Shown here: piece after piece, positions 1-11,573 of the stretch
Numbering within the stretch: the first letter of the stretch is position 1
How the letters are laid out: each line of letters begins with the position of its first letter
Assembly: GCA_023634235.1 (NCBI GenBank)
Contig: JAMKCF010000012.1
Coordinates: 1,249,501 to 1,313,500, forward strand
Direction: 5' to 3'
Length of the DNA stretch: 64,000 bases
From: Pisaster brevispinus
Lineage: Eukaryota; Echinodermata; Asteroidea; Forcipulatida; Asteriidae
Notes under the pieces: generated by a model
Seen by the model: the letters and a program-made list of their open reading frames with translations, nothing else
What the model was told of the DNA's origin: nothing
Databases searched by the model: none
Position numbers and translations under genes: made by a program

Positions 1-1285
1 TGTTGTGTTGGAAATGACTGTTAGTGACAGTTGATGAGGTACCGAGTCCGTCTGAACATGCCAGGGAATAGGTGTCCAGGCTCAGATCCGATCAGACTGT
101 ACCACCTGGTATTTTGCAGTGCAGTGTTGTCCTGTCCGGTTGGACCATTGAGAATGGTCAAACAATAATCAACAACCCGGATTGGATCCCCTGTGACAGG
201 TGTTAATATTTGCAAATCTACGCATTGTCAGGGCTGCCAATCTCACATAACACAATCCTCATTACCATTGCTTTATCATTAATTGCTATATGGCTCACAG
301 CACACACAGTTTCTTGAACGATAATACCCTTTTACATGTCCAAGAAAGTTTCCACCATTCACATAAGGGAGACAAGGGGTCAGTCTATGTCACAGTTTGC
401 TCACAATTATCTTGGTGTGTTTCGTTTCATGAATATTCAAATCACTGTCAGAAAAAAAATGTGGGCGGGTCCAAGTGCCAATAGCATCAAGACATTCATT
501 TTAATCCAGATGTTTGTTTGATACAGATATCTCTTCTGCAGTAATTCATGTTGCGATATCGGCAACTTCGTTAACAAAACAAACGTCGCCAATCAAGACT
601 AGCATTAACCCTCCTATGGGTTTAAACAAAAATATTCACCCAAACTGCCTACTGCCGATAGTACATGTATGCTTTCCTTAAACTTTTGCATGTTATTAAA
701 ATTGAGTAGTGCACAAGTACCCCAAAGTTCCACTGTGAAAGAAACTTAGTCCCATACACTGAAGTGTTGCACAAATACTGCAGGACTTTGTTGAACTGGC
801 CTGCTATGCTCTCACAGTGTCTTGTTAGTTTTCCAAAGGCCTTGGTAGGACATGAATTAGGCCTCTAGATATTCACTGTATCTTGTTTTGTCAGAGGCCA
901 TGGAACTACATGTATTGTATGTGGAAATATGTTGTTCAAATTTCCAAAGTCTACTATGGTACTTGGTGGAGTGGAGTTTATGTTTTTCTAACTCGCACAC
1001 GTTCTTCAAAATTTCACACTCTGCTGTGGAATTTGGGGGAACAAAATTGGTTCTGTTCTGATTGTAGGACGGTTAATTTACAGTATGCTCAAACATCATG
1101 CATTGTTTGGTTGGCCTGTGGAGTTTGATGATTGAGTCGCAGACAAAGATGTCTGAACAAAAAGAAAATGTTCCCAAAACATAACATGGTGTACATGTAA
1201 ATACTACTTTTAAAAAAGTGTTTTAAATGACTTTTACGAGATTAATTTTGATCTTGATGCACACAGTAAAAGTAAAATCCCTTAC
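1..1285. other. Intron (or downstream flank) of the UBTD gene
   Basis: This stretch follows the GTAAGG donor of UBTD exon 2 on the minus strand and should be intronic. Both strands were read for the ubiquitin-like exon and it was not found. Only short chance ORFs are present, and no clear repeat structure was seen. Confidence 0.5.
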
Positions 1286-2489
1286 CATTAGGGCATGTTA
1301 TATTAGCGCCATCGATGATTGCCTGAGCTAAAGTATGGTCCCCTGACTCCATGGCTAGAGCTGCACCTTTAAGAGCATCCCAAATTTCTTTCCTTCCCTC
1401 ATAGGCAGGTGCCGTCTCCCAGAACTCATCTCTTTTACTCCGTAGTTGACCATCTGTGAGAGGGACGTCACTTTTCCACTTTGGGCTTTCTGGTTTCAAA
1501 GGCTGGTTTCGACCTAGGGGCACTGTAGTTATATATAACACTTTAGTCTTTATATCTCACCATTAAATAATAACAATTATGTATTTATTTTTCACCTTTT
1601 CAAGCCAATCAATCCTCTCAAAGCACTATATTTACCCCTGTACATCGAGCCCTAAGCTTTCCTAAAACCATCTCAACTCCTGAGGAGTATGCAGCACCGG
1701 CAGCCAAATGAGCACACATGTAATATCATTCACATCAACAATCTATACAAGGTGCCATTTACTCATGTATTCTCACAACTTGTGCCCTTGAGCACTTGTC
1801 CCCTTTTAAGCAAATTACCCGTGTGTATTTAATAAAAATATTATAAACAAAAGCTATAACTAATTTTACAAAACAAATTAATGAGAATTTTTGTGGTTCA
1901 CATTTTTTCATAGAATAACAGAAAAGATAATTATTTAAAATCAAAGACTTGATGGATTTCAGGAAAAAAATATGTTCTTCATTTTAAGTGTTTTCTCTTC
2001 CCAAATCATTAGTAGCGAGACTTGCATAGTCTATAGACAGAGTAGAGTGAGTATGGGATGGAGGTAGAATTTAGCCATGATCACTCAGACTATCTCAGTA
2101 TCTGCCATCTGACTATCCTATACAGTCAAATCTTCCTTAATCATGATGATGTTGTGTTTACTGTTGTGTGGTTATGATGTTTTTTACTTTTAAGAAAATA
2201 CGATAAGACAGTTATTTATTCAGCCAATGTTTAAAAAGTTAAAAACCAATAACGTTGTGCACCTTGAACTCTCTAAAAAAAAAAAATGAATTAACCCAAA
2301 ACAAAACATAGAGCGAAGGGCGAGAATGATATTGCAAAACACAACACATAACACAGAAGAGCCGAGCCTGGGTAACTAAAAAAAAAAACACAATCCGAAA
2401 ATTATTTTCTCACTTGAACCGGTTGTGCCATCAGCTGGGTCACCCCGAACGCTGGCTCCATCATGTCCAGCACTCCAGCAACCTCCCAT
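1286..2489 (-). CDS. Ubiquitin domain-containing protein (UBTD1/UBTD2 type), first two coding exons, partial
   Basis: Seen: exon 1 (2489 down to 2414) encodes 25 residues beginning MGGC and ends at a GTGAG donor. Exon 2 (1522 down to 1286) follows a CTACAG acceptor and ends at GTAAGG; the phases join (A|TG). The joined product has the family's signature stretches [38 protein letters not shown] and [12 protein letters not shown]. Known: UBTD proteins are short adaptors (about 230 residues) of the ubiquitin system, with this helical N-terminal ubiquitin-binding region and a C-terminal ubiquitin-like domain. Inference: the remaining exon or exons with the ubiquitin-like fold lie beyond the left edge, because no matching sequence is found below 1286. 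MGGC is a plausible N-myristoylation and palmitoylation start. Vertebrate UBTD1 and UBTD2 cannot be told apart from this invertebrate copy. Confidence 0.93.
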
Positions 2490-2674
2490 CTTCAACCTTC
2501 ATGAGCTTAAGAAGAATGAGGGCTGAAAACAAAGGAATTTCACGAAGGTTTTCCACCTTCCCAACTGCATTTATTTCGCCGGACTCTTGATGGCACTGTT
2601 CAAGTCTCTGAGCTGTGCTATGACGTGACCGGACTGAAACTAGCCGCATATTCGGCCAGATTTCCCATCCGTGT

Positions 2675-3312
2675 ATTCAAGGGCCGGCCAGCCGCGTAAT
2701 CAGGAAAATTAGAATCCATGTAGGAAAAGGCGGTGAAATTTCCGTCTCCCTTCCTTTTTAAATTTAACGAATTTTAGAATAATCTTGCTTTATCAGTCAA
2801 ATTTTTTCATTATTTTTCACTAACATATCAATGACAAGACTCGAAGACCAAATAAGCTCATTGGGCTGCATAATTAGTGAGTAATTAGCCGCCACAATTA
2901 AGACCTCATCATCAAGACCATATTACGCAACTGCTAAAAAAACTTGCACTCACCCTAAAGTAAATGTACCCTTCATGGTAGAAAATGGCGTGTATTGTAG
3001 CGGCTAATTAGGTATTAATTAGTGATTTGAATTAGCCACCTCCAAAATTAAGTGTGCCCAGTAGTATGATCTATCAGATTATTGAATAAAATTCCATCTT
3101 TTATGCAACACTCACTAATTATGCAGCTAAATGAGCTAACTTGGTCTTCGAGTCTTGTCATTGGTGTGTTACTGAAAATAAGGAAAAAATAATTTAAGGC
3201 AAGATTATTAAAAAAATCGTTAAATTTAAAAAGGAAGGGAGACGGAATTTTCACCGCCTTTTACTGCATGGATTCTAATTTTCCTGAATAAGCAGCTGGC
3301 CGGCCCTTGAAT
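2675..3312. mobile_element. Foldback element with inverted arms of about 210 bp
   Basis: The left arm starts ATTCAAGGGCCGGCCAGC at 2675. The right arm ends with its reverse complement at 3312. Matching continues inward through AAAATTAGAATCCATG, AAAGGCGGTGAAA and GACAAGACTCGAAGACCA, with scattered mismatches. The centre (about 2885-3105) also holds paired TAATTAG-rich segments. There is no coding sequence. It looks like a non-autonomous foldback DNA element, sitting about 190 bp upstream of the UBTD start codon. Confidence 0.8.
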
Positions 3313-4009
3313 AGTCTTGAAATCAAGTCGGTAATTCGCAGTATTTTTGACCACGTGAGGGCGTATGTGGATAAATTTCACATGATAAAAACAAGTAAAC
3401 AAACAGGGTTTTTTCACTTTTTTATCGCAATTTTTTTATGTATTTCTTCATTGGTGCAAGAAAACTACAAACAGGCAATTATAATAAGCTGAAACTGCTA
3501 TTGTGATGCAAGACATTCCCTGATGACAGCGCCCTCATGCGGTCAAAAATATGGTCAATTGTTGTTTCAAATTGTTGTGCGGTCTAGTTGCGGGGACGGT
3601 ACACACACCCTCGATCCCAATATGGTAGAGCTGACGCAACCTCGTCCCCATGGTTTACTTTATTTCCAACCATGTTTGTAAATAGTAAACCCTGGGATGG
3701 AAACTCCTCACTTGGACCCTGATTGGACAACAACATTACATTAGCACATGTACATGTTTCCGTACTACTACTAAATCTGGTACAGGACCACGAGACTATG
3801 GCGAAGATGTGAATTTCGATATGCAGCCAGACCATTCTAATTTGCATACGTATCCAAAATTTGTGGATATGCAAATATTCCAATACCAGGGTGAGAGAGC
3901 AGTCAACCTTGGGGAAGAGGTTGGGGAGCAGTTCTGCTTTCGCGATGTCTACCGTCGCCTTTTGAGGCATAGACTACAGCTGAGCATCCTAAGGCATCTG
4001 GTCCTGCGG
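3313..4009. other. Intergenic, nothing recognised
   Basis: No gene is supported. A 128-codon minus-strand ORF (3584-3970) has no recognisable motif or splice context and was rejected. Near 3840-3890 there is a short imperfect palindrome around TTTGCATA and TATGCAAA. Confidence 0.4.
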
Positions 4010-4350
4010 CCATGTTGTAGAACTGGTTAGGCGTGACTCACATCTAAGGACATCTCATACCATCTGGTGGGGTGAAACGATGGGCGGAAAAGGGTTAACA
4101 CCCCCCAACGGTCGAGTCGGCCTGGGGTATGGCGCCCCCAGGTTGTACAGCATTGTAACGCAAGATTACACACACCATCAAATCCTATACAGCTTCCAGC
4201 AGCGGGAGTCTGCAGGAGATCAGTAGCTGAACAAAATCTTGGCCCTTCGGGGCATTATGACAACGGGTCCTTAAACCCTGCGGGGAGGGATCCGTCTGAC
4301 TACAGCGTCAAGGCCACTGCGCCCCTTCTTGCGCCGGGGAGTTGGTTTGC
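4010..4350. other. GC-rich island, possible retroelement 5' end
   Basis: About 340 bp are markedly richer in GC than the flanks, with dense motifs such as GGGGTATGGCGCCCCCAGG and CCTTCGGGGCATTATGAC. It has no ORF and matches no snRNA, 5S or tRNA pattern that I know. It lies directly before the duplicated repeat at 4552. A LINE 5' untranslated region is a guess. Confidence 0.3.
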
Positions 4351-4551
4351 TTGTCAGCCGCTTGACATTTTAAAACATATCCTTGATGTTATTTATCACT
4401 CTGTCTCTTTCAATCTCCGCACACTTCTGGTTTATAAAATCAGATTTATCCTTTCTGATTTGTTGCTGGATTTTGTTTGCGTCCTACAAGCGCCATAAAA
4501 AGGGCGACGTTGCGGCGCTCTGCCTATAAGCGAGGCTGCAACCCCCAGCCT

Positions 4552-5285
4552 CGCTTCCAATGGCAGCGAGCTGTATCGATACCTCTCGTCACTTACTCCC
4601 CGTAGGATTGTGCCTTTGAATGGAGATCAGTGGGTTAAGCTGAAAAAACAAACGATGAGAGGCTCCCAAATTAAAAGTGAGTGTTCTGCCCAGTGCTTGT
4701 TAAAAACTTTTGAGCGCTCAGCATAATGGCGCTTGTATGACGTTTTTGTATGCGATTGTGTCAAAATGCAAGCGAGCTGCGCATGCATGCTGGTGAAAGA
4801 AAATGGCGCAGAGAGATAGACCCCCCTCTGAACGAGGTTGGCTAAACCCAGATTACCCCCAGATCCAATATGATCTATTCTATCTAACGAAAAATTGGGT
4901 ATTATAATTGTTTGTGAGCCGATTAAGCCACATCCAAAATGAAGTATGGATTGCTTATAATCGTCTTTTATAATATTATGCAAAACATTTCGTCTTTTAT
5001 GTTCCATTTGACACTGAAGGGTATATTATTTACTGTGCAGTTTTGCATGTAGTGAATATGCCTACCACTACGAGTTATCTTGATAGAAAAAGACGTGATA
5101 ACACCTTAAAAGAGCGAATCTGAGTGAAGTATGACAAAAACATAAACAGTTGTTTCTCCCGGGGATTTACCCTTGGCAGTCCCGGTTTACTTCAATGGGC
5201 TTCACACAAAGAGCCCAGACGGCTGGGTTCCCTGTATCCGGTTTACACAAGACAAGGTCAAAACAAGGTCATGTATGAAGTACAG
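4552..5285. repeat. Direct repeat unit A
   Basis: It begins GCCTCGCTTCCAATGGCAGC and shares GTATCGATACCTCTCGTC and TTGTTAAAAAC segments with the unit at 5578. It ends with a 185-bp block, from GATAACACCTTAAAAGAGCG to about CATGTATGAAGTACA, that recurs nearly unchanged at 6006-6195. The two halves keep the same order and orientation in both units. Confidence 0.75.
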
Positions 5286-5577
5286 CACTTGAGAATGTGG
5301 TAAAGTTTACCATGACGTCATCAGTTCTGGTGTCTATTGAAAGAGTTCGAATAAAATCAAAAGCAAAATAACAAACAAGTCTCACAATTCCAGAGTTAAA
5401 GTTATAGCCACACTCTAAGTTGAGTTCTTCATTTATTAATTTAAAACTTTTGTTTCAATAAATCGCCAATTTAAGATGTTTTAGGATTTGACGTTCATAA
5501 CATTATTTTGACAATTTGAGAAATGAATCTAAGTTTTAAAAAATTTCTTTTTGCATTCCCGGTCCGCACGGACTCAG

Positions 5578-6195
5578 CCTCGCTACCACGGGCAGCGCGC
5601 CGTATCGATACCTCTCGTCGCTAACCCCTTGAAGGGAATCACTGAAAATCAACGCTGATTGGCAAACCAAAAGTAACTGCTTTGCGTGCACGCTTGTTAA
5701 AAACATTCGAACGCTTGTCGGGCGCTTAGTACGCGCGTGTAAAATAGCAATTACTTCGACGCAATACATTTCTTATTAGCCTAATCATGTTTTTACGTGG
5801 CCTGCCGTCGATTTCACCAAACTCTTCCTAACTTAGGATTAATCTTAGGACTTAGGACGAGTCCCAGCCTTGCACTGTAACATGTAAACCTTAGGTTTTA
5901 ACAGGCTTGTTATAAATGGACATTTTTACCCAGTTTCCCGTTGACCGTAAAGTTAGGGCGTTGTAACGCCGTAGTGTGTTATAACGCATACCCAAACGCG
6001 GAGCTGATAACACCTTAAAAGAGCGAATCTGAGTGAAGTAGGGGTTACAAAAACATAAACAGTTGTTTCTCCCGGGGATTTACCCTTGGCAGTCCCGGTT
6101 TACTTCAATGGGCTTCACACAATGAGCCAAGACGGCTGAGTTCCCTGTATCCGGTTTACACAAGAGTCAAGACAAGGTCATGTATGAAGTACATA
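5578..6195. repeat. Direct repeat unit B
   Basis: Second copy of the unit starting at 4552. Its first segment (5578-5770) is diverged. Its last segment (about 6006-6195) is nearly identical to 5096-5285, including the CTCCCGGGGATTTACCCTTG motif. The last segment is much better conserved than the first. Confidence 0.75.
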
Positions 6196-7349
6196 TTTTC
6201 GTAGAAGATGATCTCACTAAACAAGATTGGATTGAGAAAAAGACCTGGAAACGCCAAGTAAAGATCTTAGTACGAAAATGGCACCAAGCTCCGTTTCTTT
6301 GCAGGCCGTTGGAGGCATGGCAGAAGGGAGGTCTTCCCATTTAAAGACTGTTAAAGATCTTTACTTTCGACAAACTTAATTGACCTGTTTCTGAACTTTT
6401 TGGGATGTGTGCATATTTTTTAAAGCAAGATTTATGTAATGTTGTTGTTGTCTTTCAACTAAGACAATTGGTTGGGTGCCAGTGTAAATTGTTGGTTTTC
6501 ACTAAGCTTTTTCATGGTCATAATCCTGTTTGATTACATTCTGTATAGGTCCAAGTTTAAATTAAAAATGATAAAATTAAATAATACTTAAACAATGTTT
6601 TTTACTTTTTTTTATTGGAGGCATCGATCAATTACTTAGATCCTCTGAAAGAACAAAACTTCGGCATCTTCAATAACTTAGGCTCTTTTTAAGACTTGCA
6701 TGAAGGATTTTATGACAGAAAGAAAAGTAACAAACCACAAGGGAAAGTATTTGATCATTTTATAGGTGAGGACCTTATTTTGTTTTAAACTTAATATTAT
6801 CATCAAACAGTTTTTGATATTTCCTAACAACAGTGTTTTTGGCTAGAATATACACGTCCCTGGTTCAGCTTCTTATTAGCAACATTACTTTAGGCACACT
6901 GCAAAAACTGGGTCGTTCAAATCGACACCTTTGATCCTGTCACATTAAAGATACCGAAGAGAGAATCAAAAACAGCATTTTAGGGTGTTAAAATAACACC
7001 AATTTGATTGATTTTGCAGAATTTAGTGTTTTTTTAACACCCTTCTTTGGTGTAAATTTTGATTCTTTTGGGGTTTCTATGTGCGAAAACACCCAAGGTG
7101 TGAATAGTAACTTCCCGGTTTGTGTATGGTAGATGTAGGCCTATATCGTAATACAAATTATTTATTTGAGACATATTCAATATCCAGCATCATATAGGCT
7201 AACATTAAACACATGAGCAGACATAAATTGGCAAATGGCTAAACGTCCAAGAAACGATCAGTCCATGACTTGGTAAACATTAATGTATAATGTAATGTGC
7301 CCAGTCGATGAACGCGATGTGTAACCGCCTGCATAATGATTGGTGAAAC
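6196..7349. other. Intergenic, nothing recognised
   Basis: AT-rich, with no supported gene. A short imperfect inverted repeat lies near 6985-7100 (AACACC and GGTGTT motifs). Confidence 0.4.
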
Positions 7350-7690
7350 ACGTGCCTGCTTGAATACATGCAAGGTTTCAGCTCAATATTGTATTTTTTC
7401 TTGATATAGATTTTGTCAAACTGCTTCTTTAAGTCACGTGGTTTGTTGACGATATATGCAACGTTTCAGCTTGATCACGCCTTTTTTCTTGTAAACATAA
7501 ATCTTTTAAAAGCACAACTTTCAGGTGATGTCACGGATGATTGATGACATCGTCGTGATGCGACCTCAAATTGTTGATGTATCACATTCCGACTTGAATA
7601 CATACCAGGTTTCAGCTTGATGGCGCATTTTTTTCTGTACATATATATATGTATTAAAAAACTGCACCTTTAAGTTGACGTTAATCCGAA
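7350..7690. repeat. Degenerate tandem repeat of about 110 bp, dispersed family
   Basis: About three monomers share the core (C)TTGAATACAT...GGTTTCAGCT(C/T)GAT, a T-rich run, then GTAAA...CTTTTAA and a GTGATG-rich tail. The same family recurs at 50390-50690 inside an intron of the minus-strand gene. Confidence 0.6.
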
Positions 7691-7883
7691 TGCAAAAGAA
7701 AGTTTCGTGGACTGTTGCCAGAACACCTATATTAAAAATGTAACGAAAATAATAGCTGCGCTGGAACAACTACAAAATTGCATTGTAATCCAAGATCCGT
7801 GGAAAAGTACATGTATTGTCATTTTCCACACGACAATAGCAGCGCAGGCCAAGGAACTTATTTGTCACTTGCGCTATTCATAA

Positions 7884-7969
7884 GGCCAGGTCCAGTTATG
7901 CAAATCACAACCAAATTGACTATTGCCTATTCGTCAATTTGGCTGTGATTTGCATAACCGGATCTGACC
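7884..7969. repeat. 37-bp inverted repeat carrying two octamer motifs
   Basis: The arms are 7884-7920 and 7933-7969, with four mismatches and a 12-bp loop. Each arm holds the octamer sequence: ATGCAAAT at 7898-7905 and ATTTGCAT at 7948-7955. Octamers are binding sites of POU-family factors. The repeat lies about 80-150 bp upstream of the TATA motif at 8046. Confidence 0.75.
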
Positions 7970-8045
7970 CAAATAAAGCAAACTTCAAAGGTTTTATATA
8001 TTACGAGTAACTATTCCAAGTATCCGTCCGCAGATGATATGAGAT

Positions 8046-8201
8046 TATAAAAAAAGGACGTACAACATCACTTTTTATCCGACGTTTTCTTCAGAAGGTT
8101 TTCCTCCAGAAAATCAGAAAGAAGAACCGCGCAGATAGACGCTCTTTCAGCAACGTTTGAAAACTTCACACCTGTCACCGGTCACGGTTTCAGCTGTAAA
8201 G
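8046..8201 (+). promoter_or_regulatory. Candidate TATA promoter and non-coding first exon
   Basis: TATAAAAA is at 8046-8053 and an initiator-like TCACTTT at 8068-8074. The next 130 bp contain no ATG and end in a strong donor, AAAG|GTAAGC, at 8201/8202. Inference: this could be the promoter and 5' untranslated exon of the polyketide synthase, spliced to an acceptor at 14339 or 14412. No transcript evidence is available here. Confidence 0.4.
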
Positions 8202-9625
8202 GTAAGCTTGGATTTATCTTTCAGAATCACTGATTCTTAAAGATTGTCATTAGTGTAAAATACACTACTTCATATCAAAGAGTTTTTTGACGAAGTTGAA
8301 TGCCGTATGAAGTATAACAGCATTGACTAATAAAGGTGTTGAATAAACGGTTAATTTGCTTGATTATTCTACTTTGGAGGTGAAGTGATATCAACATTAT
8401 CATTGAAACAATGTTGTAACGTTTTAGAAACACTCTGCTAGGTTCAAAACTTGGGGCCAATACCATTTTATCTTACGTTTATACCCCAACTGTAGTCACA
8501 GGTCATTTAGGCAGATAAGCAGTTTCCAGCTATTTGTTTTTGTTTCATAAAGAGTTATTTATAAGTGACCCAACATTCAGAAGCACTTTTTGAAACAAAA
8601 CGTAGTCCATGAGCCAGGGGCTGAAACGTCACATATTGGGATCAACTCAAGGGAGTAATTTTAATTATCACTTTTCTTGTTGCAAATATTCAACAACTTA
8701 CCATAAACTATAGGTCTAAAATGCACTTCCAAACCATATATTACTACTAGTTTTCGAAAGATTTTTACGGTAAAATCTGAAACTCGTCTTAGCCTCTTCA
8801 GTTGTTGTTATGTTAACTTTCTAACAGATAGTCTTAGTTTTTAAGCCCATGTACACTGTATACTGGAGTGCATACTGAAAAAGCCATTGTATTAGTCACT
8901 TGGCAACATGCTTGCCTGTCAACGACGTTCCTCTTTGGTAGAGTGCTGCTGTACCTTTTCAATAAGGTCAGAGAGATTCATTTTTATAAGTGACATTGTT
9001 TAAGTTGCCTCATATAATGATATCAATTGTTTTCTTAAAGAAGGTTGCAGTATAGGTTTGTTCTACTATATTTAGTGTGCCATTACTTGAGTGTGCAGCA
9101 CCTGTATGTGTCTGGCCTTATCAAATCAACAATGCACTTAGAAGAGAGTTCGCCTTCGTTTTCTACTTTTGTAGGTCTCGACTAGAAGAGCTTTAAATAT
9201 TTCTGACAAGGAAAAGTGTTATTCAGCCCAATGTAATCACTGAGACTTCCTTTGATATATAACGGGATCCATGGATTTCTTGCCAGTTTGTTGTTAAATG
9301 CTTATATAACATGTTTTGATTTGCCAATTGCCAGATGTCCTCGCTATCTCTAGACACTGTGATGTAGCGAAACTGTAACACAAAAGGGCAAGAACAAATG
9401 CTGCTCTTCACTCTCTTTTGTATCGTTTTCCCAAGCTGTATGATGCGACTTCCACTTAACTATTTGCTAAAAAAATAATGTTCAAGCGCGATTGTTCTTC
9501 TTTTCTCTTGCATAGGCCATATGTGTTTTGCATCAGCGTAAAAAAAAGGCAACTTATTAAGTTACAAATAATACAACGGCTGTTTGAAAATGTACGAGCC
9601 CGAATACCTTATGGGCTTTAAAATT
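8202..9625. other. Possible 5' intron of the polyketide synthase, nothing else recognised
   Basis: No gene or clear repeat is supported. If the 8.1-kb exon is real, this is the start of a roughly 6-kb intron. Confidence 0.35.
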
Positions 9626-9718
9626 TTACCATCTAAACGGCCGTTGACTTAACAACAACGGAATGGTAATAATATTAACATTCCGTTGTTGTTAAGTCAA
9701 CGGCCGTTTAGATGGTAA
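9626..9718. repeat. Perfect 40-bp inverted repeat (hairpin)
   Basis: The arms 9626-9665 and 9679-9718 are exact reverse complements over 40 bases around a 13-bp AT-rich loop. The arm begins TTACCATCTAAACGGCCG. No mismatches were found, so the structure is young or maintained. Confidence 0.95.
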
Positions 9719-11573
9719 CATATTATGTGGATTGTTTGCTACACTGAGAAAATTGTTCCCCCGAGTTGGTTCCGGCAAGTGGGCTGGCTCATGAATCACT
9801 AGGCAAGCACATATATTTGCCATGAGCTTCCTGTTAGAGAGAAAAAACCCCAATAAAATCAATGAGGTTAATAACGCTGTTGATGTTATTACTTTCATAC
9901 AAGGTTTAGCTTGTGATGCACAAAAACTCAAGGTCTAGTTGTAATTGTGTTCCTTCCGCTTTTTACCATTAAAGTTAAAACATAAGCCCGATAAGTTTGA
10001 AATGAAAACTAAATCTTTTGCTACAGCCTTGAGATTGTTTGCCCTGGTATTTTGTGTGGTGGTCTTTATTTCTGCCAATGTTCGGACCATGTCAATTTAG
10101 AAGTTAAAGGAACAACAACGTTAAAATATAAGGGGATGTTATACAATTTAAAAACAAATTATCGTTGTTGTTTTCCTGAGCATTTTTTCCACAGGTCAAT
10201 TTCTTTTTCTGTTTATACATTTCTTCTGTTAGTTTATTTATATCTGAAGTTTGCTTCTAACCTTCAATGGCGTGCTAGGCATCTCTGCATGTCAGTTTGG
10301 CTGTGATTATACTAGTGTAGACATTTATTCTCAATATATCTGCCTATTGTTAAAGGCAAGTACGATTCAGAAAGCACCTAACGTAGAGGCTAAATTTGAA
10401 TGCAAACACTTGGAAAATGTTTGCTCATTGATGAAAATGATTGGTTGATCAGCCTCTTGCTGCTTGCCTTTGCGAAAATGAATAAGTATAGCGACTTAAT
10501 TGAATTTGAATGATTTTACCAGTGCATGCTAACCTGGTGAAATTGAATAACTATTTTGACTGTTGGGAATTCTATTTCAAACGAAATTGAATGAGCTTGG
10601 AGTCAAAATGAATAGTTTTTGGTTGCCCCAGTAAAACACACAGGCGCCCACTAGCGGCAAGTTACAAACAGTTCAATTTAGTTTTAATTGATGTCTGTGA
10701 CAAAGTTTACGGTATTAGTTTCAAGATTATTGGTATAAACCAAATTTACCTTTATACAGACAACACAATCATGTGTGAAGTTTCAGATTTATGACGTCAC
10801 CAGACGGGAAGTTACAGTGAGTGTAAATTTCTTTTTTTTTCCATAATATGTGCTTCTTTGCCATCAGCAATGTGGACATGTCCAACACGATAAACTGTAA
10901 AGTTCACTCTGGTCAATCAGCCAAAGGAAATTGACGGATAGGTCAAAAGGAAAGTGTACAACACTTAATAAATTATTATATATCATTCTAAACTACACTT
11001 CGGTAATTTGTCAGACTTAATGCTATTGAAGGTGGCACATACAAAGACGTCATAACAAAGGTGTGCATCCACAAGTGACATCATGATGACGTCACTTGGT
11101 ATTGCGTAACACCATCATAAAGATATTGTTTTAACAGTATAATTTCAAGAGTAACTTCTGATTCTGATCTGACCGAAATTTTGCATATGCAAACCGGGAT
11201 GGGTTATAGTCACAATGATTGCATCCGTCGTCACCACTGATAGATAAGTGTTTTCGAAAATCTATTATCTAGAGAACTACATGTTTGAACTGGCTGAAAC
11301 TTGATATGTATATAACAGGAAATGTTTAAAATGTGGAAAACTGAGCTGACGTCATAACCACGTCACTATGTACCACGTGACATTAACTTAAATGTGCATC
11401 TCTGTAGTCTAGTATCTAGTTTTAATTTCGTATATAGAGTAATGAATACATCAATGTTTCTTATATAAAAGTGGACATTGAAAAAGCCTCGTGTTCAGTT
11501 TTTAGTGACAGATGTAGGCCCTAAGTTTTAGTTTCTTATTTTAGGTCTATCCAAAAACCCGTAATTTTTTTAT
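9719..11573. other. Intergenic or intronic, nothing recognised
   Basis: No gene is supported. There are several TGACGTCA-like and GACGTCAC motifs between 10790 and 11360, and a run of AAATTGAAT-type words at 10480-10620. Confidence 0.35.

Noticed and set aside
21..215. Minus-strand ORF as the next UBTD exon
   Set aside because: The translation lacks the expected ubiquitin-like sequence, and the acceptor phase does not fit.
3584..3970. 128-codon minus-strand ORF
   Set aside because: No motif, no splice context and no composition signal set it apart from chance.
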